From: Synechococcus sp. WH 7803
GTDB taxonomy: Bacteria > Cyanobacteriota > Cyanobacteriia > PCC-6307 > Cyanobiaceae
Reading direction: 5' to 3'
Assembly (NCBI GenBank): GCA_000063505.1
Contig: CT971583.1
Span: 1,023,918 to 1,087,917 of the forward strand
DNA length: 64,000 bases
The translations under genes were made by a program, and so were the position numbers. Below the pieces are notes generated by a model. The model was not told the origin of the DNA. It worked only from the letters and a program-made list of their open reading frames with translations, and did no database searches. Shown piece after piece: positions 51,251 through 59,761 of the stretch (the stretch's first letter is position 1; each line of letters opens with the position of its first letter).

Positions 51251-51466
51251 ATGACCAGCCGTTGCAGCCGATGCGGATCCACCAGTTTTCGCGCCGATCG
51301 TTCCCTCGGCGGTCGTCTCGTTTGCTCCCATTGCGGGACGCCGGTCGATCAACGCGGGGGAAGGGTGCGCAGAGCTGCGGTGACCTCAGGGCAGAAGGGT
51401 CTGGCTTTCTGGTTGGTGGTTGCAGCGATCGCCTTGCTGCTGGTGATTGTGATTCAGTCGATCTAA
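51251..51466 (+). CDS. Zinc-ribbon membrane protein
   Basis: A 71-residue protein. The N-terminal zinc ribbon [25 protein letters not shown] carries four Cys in two CxxC pairs. A basic linker ([13 protein letters not shown]) leads to one C-terminal membrane helix ([22 protein letters not shown]), a tail-anchored layout. Start ATG at 51251, divergent from the ABC gene by 35 nt. Its TAA stop overlaps the Nudix stop in CTAA. Function unknown. Confidence 0.8.
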   Translation: MTSRCSRCGSTSFRADRSLGGRLVCSHCGTPVDQRGGRVRRAAVTSGQKGLAFWLVVAAIALLLVIVIQSI

Positions 51467-51882
51467 GCGATCGCGTCGAGTTCGGCCGTGATGCGTGTCA
51501 ACGTCGGCGCCAGCGGACGGGTTTGCTTCAGTTTTGGGCTGAGGATTCGGCCAAACCGCAGTTCCGCTGCAGTGGCCAGAACCATGTCCTGGCCTTCATT
51601 CAGTACAAGCTGGTCAAGATCTCGCTGAAGCTCGCCCACGAACACGTGGGCTCTGCGCACGGCGGTGATGTGGCTGAGCCACGGCCTGAGCTTGTCAGGG
51701 CACCAGCCGATTTCTTCCTCGAGCTCCCGGCGCAGTGCTTCCTCGGGAGACTCTCCGGGTTCGAGATGACCGCCGAAGAGTCCCCAGCATCCCGGTGCTG
51801 CGATGCCATCGATGTCATCGCGAAGTTGAAGCAACCAGCGATCACGCCTCCGCAACATGGCCAGCGCAACAGCGAATGGCAT
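51463..51882 (-). CDS. Nudix hydrolase
   Basis: A 139-residue pyrophosphohydrolase. The Nudix box (G-x5-E-x7-REUXEE-x-G-U) is complete in [23 protein letters not shown]. The preceding GCWGLFG and strands [18 protein letters not shown] are typical. Substrate, a nucleotide diphosphate derivative, cannot be named. ATG at 51882 ([10 protein letters not shown]) begins the fold, although the frame is open to 51978 through the neighbouring gene. It lies 7 nt after the stop of the small Cys-rich protein, so the two may be co-transcribed. Confidence 0.9.
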   Translation of the reverse strand: MPFAVALAMLRRRDRWLLQLRDDIDGIAAPGCWGLFGGHLEPGESPEEALRRELEEEIGWCPDKLRPWLSHITAVRRAHVFVGELQRDLDQLVLNEGQDMVLATAAELRFGRILSPKLKQTRPLAPTLTRITAELDAIA

Positions 51883-51889
51883 CGAACGC

Positions 51890-52141
51890 TCAGAAGATTC
51901 CCAGGGTCTTCTTCTTGCAGTAGCCAGCACCGATGTTGATCCAGCCAGAGCGGCAGGCTTTGCCATAGGTGGGAGCAACCTCGTAGTAAATGGGTGATAC
52001 GCAGGTGCTGCCCAGGGTGTTCACGTAACCCAGAGGGCATTGGTCATGGCCAGGAGCCTTGGGAATTTCCTTCTGAGCCAAGGCAGAAGGGGTGAGCATG
52101 AAGGGGGTGACCATCGCGGCCAGCCAGAGCAACCGTTGCAT
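51890..52141 (-). CDS. Small exported Cys-rich protein
   Basis: An 83-residue protein with a signal peptide ([20 protein letters not shown]) and a mature 60-residue part with four Cys ([36 protein letters not shown]) arranged as two similar C-x(2)-G-(x)n-C units, probably two disulfides. The repeated C...GY/W...G..C pattern suggests a small duplicated knot. Similar short exported proteins are frequent in marine Synechococcus. ATG at 52141. The 345-nt AT-rich gap lies upstream. Confidence 0.75.
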   Translation of the reverse strand: MQRLLWLAAMVTPFMLTPSALAQKEIPKAPGHDQCPLGYVNTLGSTCVSPIYYEVAPTYGKACRSGWINIGAGYCKKKTLGIF

Positions 52142-52486
52142 GACGCAATAGGCTTCATTCAGACTGGGAAGTTAACAGAGACTTTGCACTTCAATCGTTT
52201 CCCTAGAAACTAAATTGATGCCTCCTCACATGCAGGTGCCCGCCGCGGTTGTCCTGAAGGGACTCACGCTTGCGGGGGCGATCCATTACGGTGAACCCTT
52301 TGATCCATAGCAACAATGATTCCAGAGCCCTACGAACTGTTCGATATCGACAGGGGTTCAGACAAGTTTTTTCTGATCGGAACAACATGGATTGTTCTTT
52401 TCTTATTTCTTCTTTGAGCGCTGCTTTAAACGGCAGTTTGAGTAAAAATTTATAAAATAATAACCAATTTCATATAATTCACCTGA
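52142..52486. other. AT-rich gene-free interval
   Basis: This is the longest gap without a convincing gene. It should contain the promoter of the Cys-rich protein gene. Frames of about 60 codons exist on both strands but have poor codon choice and no domain. The right half (about 52380-52480) is clearly AT-rich, unlike the rest of the window. Visible elements are CTCCTCACA at 52221-52229, a CTGC/GCAG hairpin near 52430, and the palindrome at its right edge. A small RNA is possible but not shown. Confidence 0.5.
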
Positions 52487-52494
52487 TCAGGTGA
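52479..52494. repeat. 16-bp perfect palindrome at the end of the fibrillin gene
   Basis: TCACCTGATCAGGTGA is a perfect palindrome that includes the TGA stop of the leftward fibrillin/PAP gene (52487-52489). There is no loop and no T-run, so it is not a classic terminator. It may be a protein-binding site or a transcript-end hairpin. Confidence 0.7.
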
Positions 52495-53008
52495 AGAACG
52501 ATTCAAGGTTGAGATCGTGGCGTCGCAATAACGCAAACGTTGTTCCTGCATTGCCTCTGCAAATGCGCAGCGTTTCATTCAGGGCTGTGATGTCAAGCCA
52601 GGCTGGAAAGGCCTGATTCACTGTTTTCATCAAGGCCAGGCGGCCTCCTCCTGGCAATCCAGGACCGACCCAGCCCCCTTTGCGGAAACAAACCGAAACG
52701 CGGGTGGCACTGGCGATCGAGAGGTCTGCTTCCACTGTGATCGCCGCCAAACGTGCAAGCGGACCGTTGAACCTCAGCACGTTCATGCCTCGGCTGCGTT
52801 CTGGGTCGAGGATCTGCAGATTGTCCAACCATGGTGCTTGCTTCAGCCAGGGTTGGCTGGCGCTGCTCCAGCGCAAATCCCAGACTCCGCTGAGTTGTGC
52901 GCTCTGCTGATTGAGGTTCACCTCAAAAGCAGCTTCTGCTCCCTTGATCAACTCCGGGATGGACGGGTCATTGGGATGGTCTTGAAGCAACCGGATCAGT
53001 GTCTCCAT
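52487..53008 (-). CDS. PAP/fibrillin family protein
   Basis: A 173-residue lipocalin-like protein of the plastid-lipid-associated protein (fibrillin) family. The core features are ELIKGAEAAFEVNLNQQSAQLSGVWDLRWSSASQPWL near the N-terminus (the GxWxLxY/W-type motif), NVLRFNGPLARLAAITVEADL, VSVCFRKGGWVGPGL and the C-terminal WLDITALNETLRICRGNAGTTFALLRR (LxITYLDxxLRIxRGxxG-type). Fibrillins associate with thylakoid lipid and plastoquinone-related structures. ATG at 53008; 4 nt separate it from the DUF427 gene. Stop lies within a palindrome. Confidence 0.85.
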   Translation of the reverse strand: METLIRLLQDHPNDPSIPELIKGAEAAFEVNLNQQSAQLSGVWDLRWSSASQPWLKQAPWLDNLQILDPERSRGMNVLRFNGPLARLAAITVEADLSIASATRVSVCFRKGGWVGPGLPGGGRLALMKTVNQAFPAWLDITALNETLRICRGNAGTTFALLRRHDLNLESFFT

Positions 53009-53012
53009 CGGT

Positions 53013-53483
53013 TCAGATCAGCTCCGGGTGCTTGGGATCCCCTTTGAATGGCCCTTCAACAGCTGATGTGATCCACCCACCGTAAAAACCTCCTGGCTGG
53101 GGAATCACCGGTTCAGCATTCACCCAGCATCCCTGCATCAAACCCGGATACAGCGCGAACCATCCAGCGATGGCCTGAAACGATGGTGTGGGCGATGGAT
53201 AACGCCACACTGCGCGATGAATCCTGCCCTTGGCTGTGACCACATCGAAGTACTCCGCCACCCCTTTCCATTCGCAGAAACTTCGTCCTGCTGCGGGGGA
53301 CAACAAGGCCCTGGCGATCCCCGTCGGCGGCAAGTAGTAAGTGGGAGGGTGAAAGGTTTCGAGCACGCGTTGGCATCCCTTGCCATCGAAGAGCACCTCA
53401 CCGCCAACAGTGATCAGAACGTGATCGTCGCTGGGCTCCAGTCGTGGTGGCCTGGGGTAGTCGGCGACCCTTTCCGGTGCCAT
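53013..53483 (-). CDS. DUF427 domain protein
   Basis: A 156-residue beta-sandwich protein of the DUF427 family. Motifs are HVLITVGGEVLFDGKGCQRVLETFHPPTYYLPP, then SFCEWKGVAEYFDVV with the conserved CEWKG core, and AIAGWFALYPG. Cyanobacterial members are unassigned, and a link to small-molecule binding has been proposed. It precedes the fibrillin gene by 4 nt, so co-transcription is likely. ATG at 53483, divergent from the lipase-like gene across about 50 nt. Confidence 0.88.
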   Translation of the reverse strand: MAPERVADYPRPPRLEPSDDHVLITVGGEVLFDGKGCQRVLETFHPPTYYLPPTGIARALLSPAAGRSFCEWKGVAEYFDVVTAKGRIHRAVWRYPSPTPSFQAIAGWFALYPGLMQGCWVNAEPVIPQPGGFYGGWITSAVEGPFKGDPKHPELI

Positions 53484-53536
53484 GGCGCGCTGATCGTCTG
53501 CTCTGATGATGGCGTTGAAACCCCTGCACTGCAGTG

Positions 53537-54238
53537 ATGCAACCCGTCGACCCCCATCAGCCGGTGGTGATCCTTGGTGGATTTCTGATCACTGAGGAGG
53601 CGTATCAGCCGATGGCTGACGCCATCAGGCAATCCGGCGTGGCGGATGTGGTGGTCGTTCCGGTGAGTCGCCTCGACTGGCTGCTGACCAGCTGGGGATT
53701 TGGCTGGCGGCGCGTGCTCGACCGTGTGGCAGCAGCGGTTGAGCAGCAACAGACCCTGTCCACAAGTGGGCGGGTCACGTTGGTCGGCCACAGCTCCGGG
53801 GGTGTCATGTTGCGCCTCTATCTCAGTGATGACGCCTTCCAGGGTCGCCGTTATGGCGGCTCTGATCGCTGCAACCGCCTGGTCACGCTCGGCAGTCCCC
53901 ATCAGGCCATCCGCGCCACCCCCCTGCGCGCCATGGTGGATCGCCGCTACCCGGGTTGCCATCAAGCCGGAGTGGACTACGTGGCTGTTGCCGGCGAGCT
54001 GGATCTCAGTGCTGCCATGGCCTCAGCCTTCAGTCGGCGCAGTGCCGGCGGCAGCTACAAGAGCATCGTCGGGGATGCTGCAGTGACAGGAGATGGCCTC
54101 GTGCCGGTCTGTTCGGCTCTTTTGAAGGATGCGCGTCATCTCGTGCTGAACGCCACCGCCCATGGTGGGCTGTTCGGTGCGCCCTGGTACGGAAGCCCTG
54201 AGCGCGTTCAGTCCTGGTGGCGGTTCGCTCAGGGTTGA
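53537..54238 (+). CDS. Alpha/beta hydrolase, lipase-like
   Basis: A 233-residue hydrolase. The nucleophile elbow is LVGHSSGGVMLRLYL (GHSSG). The strand VVILGGFLITEEAYQPMADAIRQSG and loop VVVVPVSRLDWL precede it. Catalytic partners are probably Asp in VTGDGLVPVCSALL (the acidic residue near the D-G-L-V-P strand) and His in ATAHGGLFG. The pattern fits a lipase or esterase of the PGAP1/lipase class 2 type, as in plants and cyanobacteria; substrate unknown. The start ATG at 53537 is preceded by GTG at 53534. Confidence 0.85.
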   Translation: MQPVDPHQPVVILGGFLITEEAYQPMADAIRQSGVADVVVVPVSRLDWLLTSWGFGWRRVLDRVAAAVEQQQTLSTSGRVTLVGHSSGGVMLRLYLSDDAFQGRRYGGSDRCNRLVTLGSPHQAIRATPLRAMVDRRYPGCHQAGVDYVAVAGELDLSAAMASAFSRRSAGGSYKSIVGDAAVTGDGLVPVCSALLKDARHLVLNATAHGGLFGAPWYGSPERVQSWWRFAQG

Positions 54239-54245
54239 CGTTGCA

Positions 54246-54851
54246 TCAGATCACCGCTTCCGGCCTTGGCCTCGGCAATCGGCCATCAATGCGCCAGTAG
54301 CCGAACCAGTCAGGCGTCAGATCCGTCTCCGCTGCATTGGGCACGAACTCCAAGCTGATCCGCCATCCGCTGATGCCGTCGATCGGCAAACAATCATCGA
54401 CGTCGCCAACTGAGTCGATCCCATGCAGATCATCCTTGTGAACTTGCAGGGATGCCTTCAACCATCGGGCTTTGGCCCGGGCCTTGGCGGCCTGCTGAGA
54501 TCTGGCCACCACTAGGCCGAATTGATGCTGTTCTTGAAGCGAGTTCCGCGCATAACCGCCGAGATTCACGAACCACAAGCGATCCACTGGGCCGGACTGA
54601 TCACGCTTTGAGGGCTCTACCTGGGCCATGGCTGACGGAACCAGGTGAATTGCAAAGCCATCCACATGGGTGATGGCCTTGTAGCTATCCACATGCAGTC
54701 CCTTCTGCAAGCCGAACCATTCGCGTTTCAGCGCTGGAATGGTGTCTTCAATGCAGGTCCCCACCACCCAGCGCACATCGTGGAGTTCCACGTGGCATGT
54801 CGCCGTGCGTCCTCCGAGGACGACAAGAAACAGGGTCGGTTGATGGCTCAT
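54246..54851 (-). CDS. DUF1543 domain protein
   Basis: A 201-residue protein of the DUF1543 family: LFLVVLGGRTATCHVELHDVRWVVGTCIEDTIPALKREWFG at the N-terminus, containing the G.......HD..F.VG..I....p.L...WFG motif, followed by HVDGFAIHLVP, DRLWFVNLGGYARNSLQEQHQFGLVVA. Function unknown, probably cytoplasmic. The C-terminal part is an extra, less conserved domain. ATG at 54851 overlaps the chrA stop (ATGA), so its translation is coupled to chrA. Ends 8 nt past the lipase-like gene's stop. Confidence 0.85.
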   Translation of the reverse strand: MSHQPTLFLVVLGGRTATCHVELHDVRWVVGTCIEDTIPALKREWFGLQKGLHVDSYKAITHVDGFAIHLVPSAMAQVEPSKRDQSGPVDRLWFVNLGGYARNSLQEQHQFGLVVARSQQAAKARAKARWLKASLQVHKDDLHGIDSVGDVDDCLPIDGISGWRISLEFVPNAAETDLTPDWFGYWRIDGRLPRPRPEAVI

Positions 54852-56035
54852 GACGAGAGGGCAAAGCCTCCCACCAGGCCGCAAATCAGAACGACCCGCC
54901 AGGCCGGTTGCTTCCAACCCACCAGAAGCACGAAGGCCACCAACGCCAGACTGAAATCGGCACTGGTCTTGATGCCGGCGAGCCAAACCGGTTGAAACAG
55001 AGCTGCCAGCAGCACGCCTACCACTGCAGCGTTGATGCCCTTCAGGGCGCGTCGCATCGCTTGCAGTGTGCCGAGGTCGCTCCAGAACGGCAAAACGCCT
55101 CCGATCAATAAAAAAGCCGGAAGAAACAGGGCCAGAAGCGCGATCAGCGCGCCGCCGATGCCCTGCAACCCGCCGCGAAGATCAAAGCCGAGAAAGGCGG
55201 CAAAGCTAAACATGGGCCCGGGGACAGCCTGAGCTGCTCCATAGCCGGCCAGAAACTGATCAAGGCTGATCCACCCAGGAGGAACCAGGGACTGCTCCAG
55301 CAGGGGCAATACGACATGCCCTCCACCGAACACCAGAGAGCCGGCTTGAAGAAACCCTGCCACTTGCTGGATCGCCACCGGTCGTGCCTCCGCTGTGAGC
55401 CAGGGCAGGGCGATCAGCAAACCCACCAGCACCAGCAGCAGAAGAATCGACACGCTTCGGCGTACGGGGACAGTGAGTCGTTCGTGGCCCAAGGCGCGAT
55501 CGTCGGGTGGAGACAGCAAGGTCAGCCCTGCGACCGCGCCGATCAGCAAGGCAAGAAGCTGAACCCAGGCCAGAGGCACCAGCAACACCAACACAGCTGC
55601 AAAAGCCATCAGGCTGGCGCGGCCCCGATCCGGTGCCAGCTTTCGCTGCATGCCGAGCACGGCCTGCGCCACCACGGCAACGGCGGCCACTTTCAAGCCC
55701 TGAATCCAACCTCCTGCCAGCCACTCCGGATTGGCTGACAGCACAGCCGACGCCAGCACCAGCAGGATCGCCGATGGAAACGTGAATCCGATCCAGGCTG
55801 CCAAGGCGCCCGGCCACCCTGCGCGCAGTAAGCCAATGCCCATCCCAACCTGGGAGCTGGCGGGGCCAGGCAGAAACTGGCAGAGGGCCACAAGGTCGGC
55901 GTAGGCCGCGTCGGTGAGCCACTGCTCCCGTTGCACGAAACGCTCTCGGAAATAGCCGAGGTGGGCCACTGGACCCCCGAACGAGGTGCATCCGAGCAGC
56001 AGAAACTGGCGGAACACTTCAAGCACGCGCGCCAT
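54848..56035 (-). CDS. chrA: Chromate transporter ChrA family protein
   Basis: A 395-residue membrane protein of the CHR family with two homologous halves and about ten to twelve membrane segments. The N-terminal half has FLLLGCTSFGGPVAHLGYFRERFVQREQWLTDAAYADLVALCQFLPGPASSQVGMGIG; the second half has FLQAGSLVFGGGHVVLPLLEQSLVPPGWISLDQFLAGYGAAQAVPGPMFSFAAFLG. The FGG(P)..H and (L)PGP motifs are diagnostic. Homologues export chromate; in cyanobacteria they may serve sulfate-related or chromate detoxification. ATG at 56035; 27 nt separate it from the stop of the helicase gene. Confidence 0.93.
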   Translation of the reverse strand: MARVLEVFRQFLLLGCTSFGGPVAHLGYFRERFVQREQWLTDAAYADLVALCQFLPGPASSQVGMGIGLLRAGWPGALAAWIGFTFPSAILLVLASAVLSANPEWLAGGWIQGLKVAAVAVVAQAVLGMQRKLAPDRGRASLMAFAAVLVLLVPLAWVQLLALLIGAVAGLTLLSPPDDRALGHERLTVPVRRSVSILLLLVLVGLLIALPWLTAEARPVAIQQVAGFLQAGSLVFGGGHVVLPLLEQSLVPPGWISLDQFLAGYGAAQAVPGPMFSFAAFLGFDLRGGLQGIGGALIALLALFLPAFLLIGGVLPFWSDLGTLQAMRRALKGINAAVVGVLLAALFQPVWLAGIKTSADFSLALVAFVLLVGWKQPAWRVVLICGLVGGFALSS

Positions 56036-56062
56036 GGCCAGGATCAGCTGGATGAGCGGAAC

Positions 56063-58453
56063 CTAGTCAGCTTCCACGCGCAATGCCTCCCGCATCATCC
56101 GTTGCACGCGTTCCTGCACGGATTCGTTGGTCATCCGATTGTTCAAGCGTTCCACCAGCAGGGGGAAGGCGAGTGGGCCCGGTCGGGGTGTTGGGCAGTG
56201 CAGGGTGTCCCCTCGGCGGATTCGCCTCAGAGCAGAGCGCAGTCGGGGCAGCTCGAGCTGCTCCTGCAACACCTCGTCTCTGGCTTGCCGAAGCAGAAGG
56301 TTGTTGGGTTCGTGTTTGCTGAACACTTCCCACAGCAGCGAACCGCTGATCTGAAGTTGGCCCGTGGATTTGTTCTTGCCGGGGTATCCCTGCACCAGCA
56401 GCCCCGCCACCTGGGCAATGCTGCGAAACCGGCGTCGGCACAATTCCGAAAGGTTCAGGGCCTGCTCCAGATCCTCTTCCAGTGATGCGTCATCGAGGAG
56501 CGTGTCGAGATGGTCCTCCAGCAGCTGATCGATGGGATAGCCCCTCGGTGCCAGCAGTTCAAATCCGTAATCGTTCACCGACACTGTGATCGTTCCCCTC
56601 TGCACGCGCGTGAGGCGCGTCGCCCACAGGAAGCCGAGTCCCTCATGCACGAAGCGGCCTTCAAAGGGGTAGGCGTAGAGGTGAACCCCCTCTCGAGTCC
56701 GGCAGGTTTCGATCAGCATCTGATCGCTTGCGGGCAGGGTGGAGAGATCCATCTGCCGCTCAAACAACGGTTCCAGGGCCTTGAGTTCCGGTGTGTCGAG
56801 CTCCCCGCGCCCGGCCCGAGCGACTTCCTCGCGCAGATGGTGGGTGAGCAGATCAGACAGCGACATCTGCCCGCCAGCCCAGGCTGGAACCGCCGTGCTT
56901 TTTTTGGTGGTGCTTTTCACATAAGCCGTCATTTCGCGCAGACGCACGAACTCCAACTGGCGTCCGGCAAAAAAGAACACATCCTTGGGCTTGAGCTGGC
57001 TGATGAAACTTTCTTCCACGTGACCGAGCACCGAGCCGCGCACGAAGCGCACGCGAATGGACGGAGCGGAGGTGATCGTGCCGATGTTGAAGCGGTGCAG
57101 CCTGGCGATGGCCGTCTCGCGGATCACGAAGCGTCCGTCGTCTGTGGCTTCCAATTTCCGGTAGCGGGGATACGCCCCGAGGCAATCGCCCCCCTGCTCG
57201 AGAAAGCGCAGGCACCAGTCCCAGTCGCTTTGCGTCAGTTGCCCGTAGCTGGCGGTGGCACGAATGGCCTCCAGGGTTGATGTCGGACAGAAACCCGGTC
57301 CGCAGGCGAGGGTGGTGAGGTGCTGCAACAGCACATCCAAGGGGGCATGGGGTGGGCGTCGTTCCTCCACCAAGCCGTTCTCCAGTCCGCGGCGCACGGC
57401 ACTGAGCTCCAGCAGTTCAAGAGCGTTGGTTGGCATGAACAACACCTGGGAGGTTCCCCCAGGCAGGTGGGCCGAACGCCCGGCTCTCTGCAGCAGGCGG
57501 GCCAGATTCTTGGGAGATCCGATCTGCACCACCTGTTCCACCGGCTGGAAATCAACCCCCAAATCCAGGGAGCTGGTGCAGACCACCCAAAGCATGGTCC
57601 CTGCTTTCACCGAGGCTTCAATCGCCTCGCGCTCGCTGCGATCCAAAGCGCTGTGATGGAGAGCCAGCAGTCCCTCCATCTCAGGGCAGGCATAGCGCAG
57701 GCATTGAAACCAGCGTTCCGCCTGGTTGCGGGTGTTGGTGAAGAGCAGCGTGCTGGTGGTGGGAACCAGGGATCCCACCAGGTCTTCGTAGCGTCTGAGG
57801 CCGAGATGTCCTCCCCAGGGAAAGCCATCAATGCTGTCCGGGAGAATGCTGCTCACGCTTAGTCCCCGCTTGGGGGCTCCGGTGATCAGACAGGGTTCAC
57901 ATCGGTCTCCGAGGGCATGCCGTGCCGATTCCTCCAGATTGCCGATGGTGGCGCTGATGGCCCAGGTCTGCAGCCCGGGGCGTTGTTGCCGCAACCAACT
58001 GAGCGCCAGTTCTGCCTGAATCCCTCGCTTGCTGCCGATCAGTTCATGCCATTCATCGAGGATGACGGTGTCGAGGGTCTGAAACAGGCGCTCGCAGTGT
58101 CGACCAGCCAGAAGCACGCAGAGCGACTCAGGCGTGGTGATCAGAATCTCTGGTGGCGATTTGATCTGGCGTGAGCGTTCGGCCGTTGGCGTGTCTCCAT
58201 TGCGGATGGCGACCCTCAAGGGCCATTGCATGGCGTCGATCGGATTTTGAATCGCCAGGGCGAGGTCGCGGCTCAGGGCCCGCAGGGGCGTGATGTAGAG
58301 GAGTCGAACGCCCTTTGCTTCGGAGGGTGACGCGAGCATGTGGGCGATGGGCCCCATCACGGCGGCGTAGGTCTTCCCCGAACCGGTGGGCACCTGAATC
58401 ACCCCGCTGCGACCCTCGAGATGGGCCGCCCAGGTGGACCGTTGGAAGGGCAT
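56063..58453 (-). CDS. Ligase-associated DEXH-box helicase (Lhr-like)
   Basis: A 796-residue (or slightly longer) superfamily 2 helicase. Motifs are I GVIQVPTGSGKTYAAV, II VILDEWHELIG (DEWH), III WAISATIGN, V VVCTSSLDLGVDFQPVEQVVQIGSP and VI LQRAGRSAH. The C-terminal DUF1998-like region fits Lhr proteins. It belongs to the family found with ATP-dependent ligase, exonuclease and PdeM. Homology appears to extend 5' of ATG 58453 (RWFARQGWTPMPFQR), but no ATG, GTG or TTG is found there before the neighbouring gene; CTG at 58498 or ATT at 58489 are candidates. Followed by chrA in the same direction. Confidence 0.92.
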   Translation of the reverse strand: MPFQRSTWAAHLEGRSGVIQVPTGSGKTYAAVMGPIAHMLASPSEAKGVRLLYITPLRALSRDLALAIQNPIDAMQWPLRVAIRNGDTPTAERSRQIKSPPEILITTPESLCVLLAGRHCERLFQTLDTVILDEWHELIGSKRGIQAELALSWLRQQRPGLQTWAISATIGNLEESARHALGDRCEPCLITGAPKRGLSVSSILPDSIDGFPWGGHLGLRRYEDLVGSLVPTTSTLLFTNTRNQAERWFQCLRYACPEMEGLLALHHSALDRSEREAIEASVKAGTMLWVVCTSSLDLGVDFQPVEQVVQIGSPKNLARLLQRAGRSAHLPGGTSQVLFMPTNALELLELSAVRRGLENGLVEERRPPHAPLDVLLQHLTTLACGPGFCPTSTLEAIRATASYGQLTQSDWDWCLRFLEQGGDCLGAYPRYRKLEATDDGRFVIRETAIARLHRFNIGTITSAPSIRVRFVRGSVLGHVEESFISQLKPKDVFFFAGRQLEFVRLREMTAYVKSTTKKSTAVPAWAGGQMSLSDLLTHHLREEVARAGRGELDTPELKALEPLFERQMDLSTLPASDQMLIETCRTREGVHLYAYPFEGRFVHEGLGFLWATRLTRVQRGTITVSVNDYGFELLAPRGYPIDQLLEDHLDTLLDDASLEEDLEQALNLSELCRRRFRSIAQVAGLLVQGYPGKNKSTGQLQISGSLLWEVFSKHEPNNLLLRQARDEVLQEQLELPRLRSALRRIRRGDTLHCPTPRPGPLAFPLLVERLNNRMTNESVQERVQRMMREALRVEAD

Positions 58454-58506
58454 CGGGGTCCAGCCCTGACGCGCAAACCAGCGCTCAATCGGGTTCAGAG
58501 AATGGG

Positions 58507-58716
58507 TCAGACCAGAATCACGCTGACGACAACAGCTGTCACAGCGAGCACAACAGCTGCAACAACAATGCCCGCTGCGATGTTGCCCTTGCGAATCTCG
58601 CCTCGGTAGTCGAGAGGGGTCAGGCGATCAAACAACCAAACCCCCCCAACGATTAACAGCACCCCAGCGACTGTCCAGAGAAGACTGAGCAGCAGCTGGG
58701 CAATCGGTCCCGGCAT
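58507..58716 (-). CDS. DUF350 membrane protein (YjfL-like, one repeat)
   Basis: A 69-residue protein with two membrane helices (LLLSLLWTVAGVLLIVGGVWLFDRL and NIAAGIVVAAVVLAVTAVVVSVILV). The linker DRLTPLDYRGEIRKGNIAAGIV is the DUF350 signature. Bacterial YjfL has two such repeats; this one has a single unit. In other bacteria DUF350 genes accompany PspA-like, spermidine synthase-like and DUF4178 genes, and those last two are divergently encoded here, so it belongs to the adjacent cluster. Just upstream of the helicase gene. Confidence 0.87.
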   Translation of the reverse strand: MPGPIAQLLLSLLWTVAGVLLIVGGVWLFDRLTPLDYRGEIRKGNIAAGIVVAAVVLAVTAVVVSVILV

Positions 58717-58774
58717 CGGTCGTGACGTGGAAGTTGTAGTAGTAATTTAGGACCGGGCAGCCTGTAGGAAATTC

Positions 58775-59761
58775 ATGCAGCAGACTGCTTCAGCCTCGTC
58801 AACGGGTTCGGGCCTCAAGGCGCCAGTTTCATCGCTCACGCTTCGGCCTCTTTCGGTTCTTTTAATTCCCGTTGGGCTTCTTGTTGCCACATTCTTCGAT
58901 CGCCCTTCGACGATCACCAACCTGAGTGTGCAGGTTCCCCGCGCTGACCAGCCGGTGGTCTCGAAACCTTTCGAGCTGCCCAATACCAACCATCGAGTCA
59001 CGGTCAGGTACCAGTTTTCCGTTCCTGCCAAAACATTCGTATTTCTTTCCACAGAGTTAATAGACGACAAGGGTGTCGTTCAGTTTCAATACGACAGGGA
59101 AGGCCAAAGTCGCTCAAAGAATGATGGATTTCTCGAGTTCAGGCCAAACAAGCCCGGGCGTTTTCGCTTTCGCTTCGAGGTGTATCTTCCTAAAGACGAA
59201 CTAGCGCAGCCCACCCAACTCACAGCGCCAGTTGTTGTCGACAGTGCCATCACAAAAGATCCCTTCGATTCGGGTGCACTTGTTTATGGATTTTGGTCGA
59301 CCTTGATTGTCAGCCTGCTGTATCTGTCACAGGTGTATTTTCGTGGAGATCTTCAATGTTCTGGTTGGTGTACGAGTGAGTCCGAATTGAAGCGCGCCAC
59401 CCGTGGCGAGTATCGAAGTGGATTGCTCAGAGTGCGCTTGCGTGGATCCTATGAAGTTCCAGATCGATGGTATGCACCGGAGCATCAGGCCATACAAATG
59501 GAGATTCGCAATGGTTTAGGCTGTTTGATTTTTCAGGGAACGATTCCTTGTCGATTCACGCGTGATAGCGAAGATTCTGATACCTATACCCTATGTGCTG
59601 AGCCCCAGCTGTTCGATCTCACTCGGGATAGCTTTTTACGCTTTGACGTGAGTCTTCCCACTGTTCTTAATAACCTCGATCCTGAACGCATCGGTATTCA
59701 GATCTGCGATCGGGTCATCCTCCCCTGGAACCAAGACATTCGAGCCCGCTTGAATCCATGA
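58775..59761 (+). CDS. Membrane-anchored beta-domain protein of unknown function
   Basis: A 328-residue protein. A hydrophobic N-terminal segment (LSVLLIPVGLLVATFF) is followed by a beta-sandwich-like ectodomain (YQFSVPAKTFVFLSTELIDDKGVVQFQYDRE...GFLEFRPNKPGRFRFRFEVYLP), a second membrane segment (SGALVYGFWSTLIVSLLYLSQVYF) and a C-terminal soluble part. It is the first gene of a rightward four-gene operon: this gene, Gly-rich peptide, spermidine-synthase-like protein, DUF4178. Stop and next start overlap by ATGA. No family recognised. Base composition is slightly more AT-rich than the neighbours, which may mean transfer. Confidence 0.75.
   Translation: MQQTASASSTGSGLKAPVSSLTLRPLSVLLIPVGLLVATFFDRPSTITNLSVQVPRADQPVVSKPFELPNTNHRVTVRYQFSVPAKTFVFLSTELIDDKGVVQFQYDREGQSRSKNDGFLEFRPNKPGRFRFRFEVYLPKDELAQPTQLTAPVVVDSAITKDPFDSGALVYGFWSTLIVSLLYLSQVYFRGDLQCSGWCTSESELKRATRGEYRSGLLRVRLRGSYEVPDRWYAPEHQAIQMEIRNGLGCLIFQGTIPCRFTRDSEDSDTYTLCAEPQLFDLTRDSFLRFDVSLPTVLNNLDPERIGIQICDRVILPWNQDIRARLNP

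Noticed and set aside
52203-52388. A 61-codon frame in the AT-rich gap
   Set aside because: Poor codon use, no domain, no ribosome-binding site seen; not convincing as a gene.
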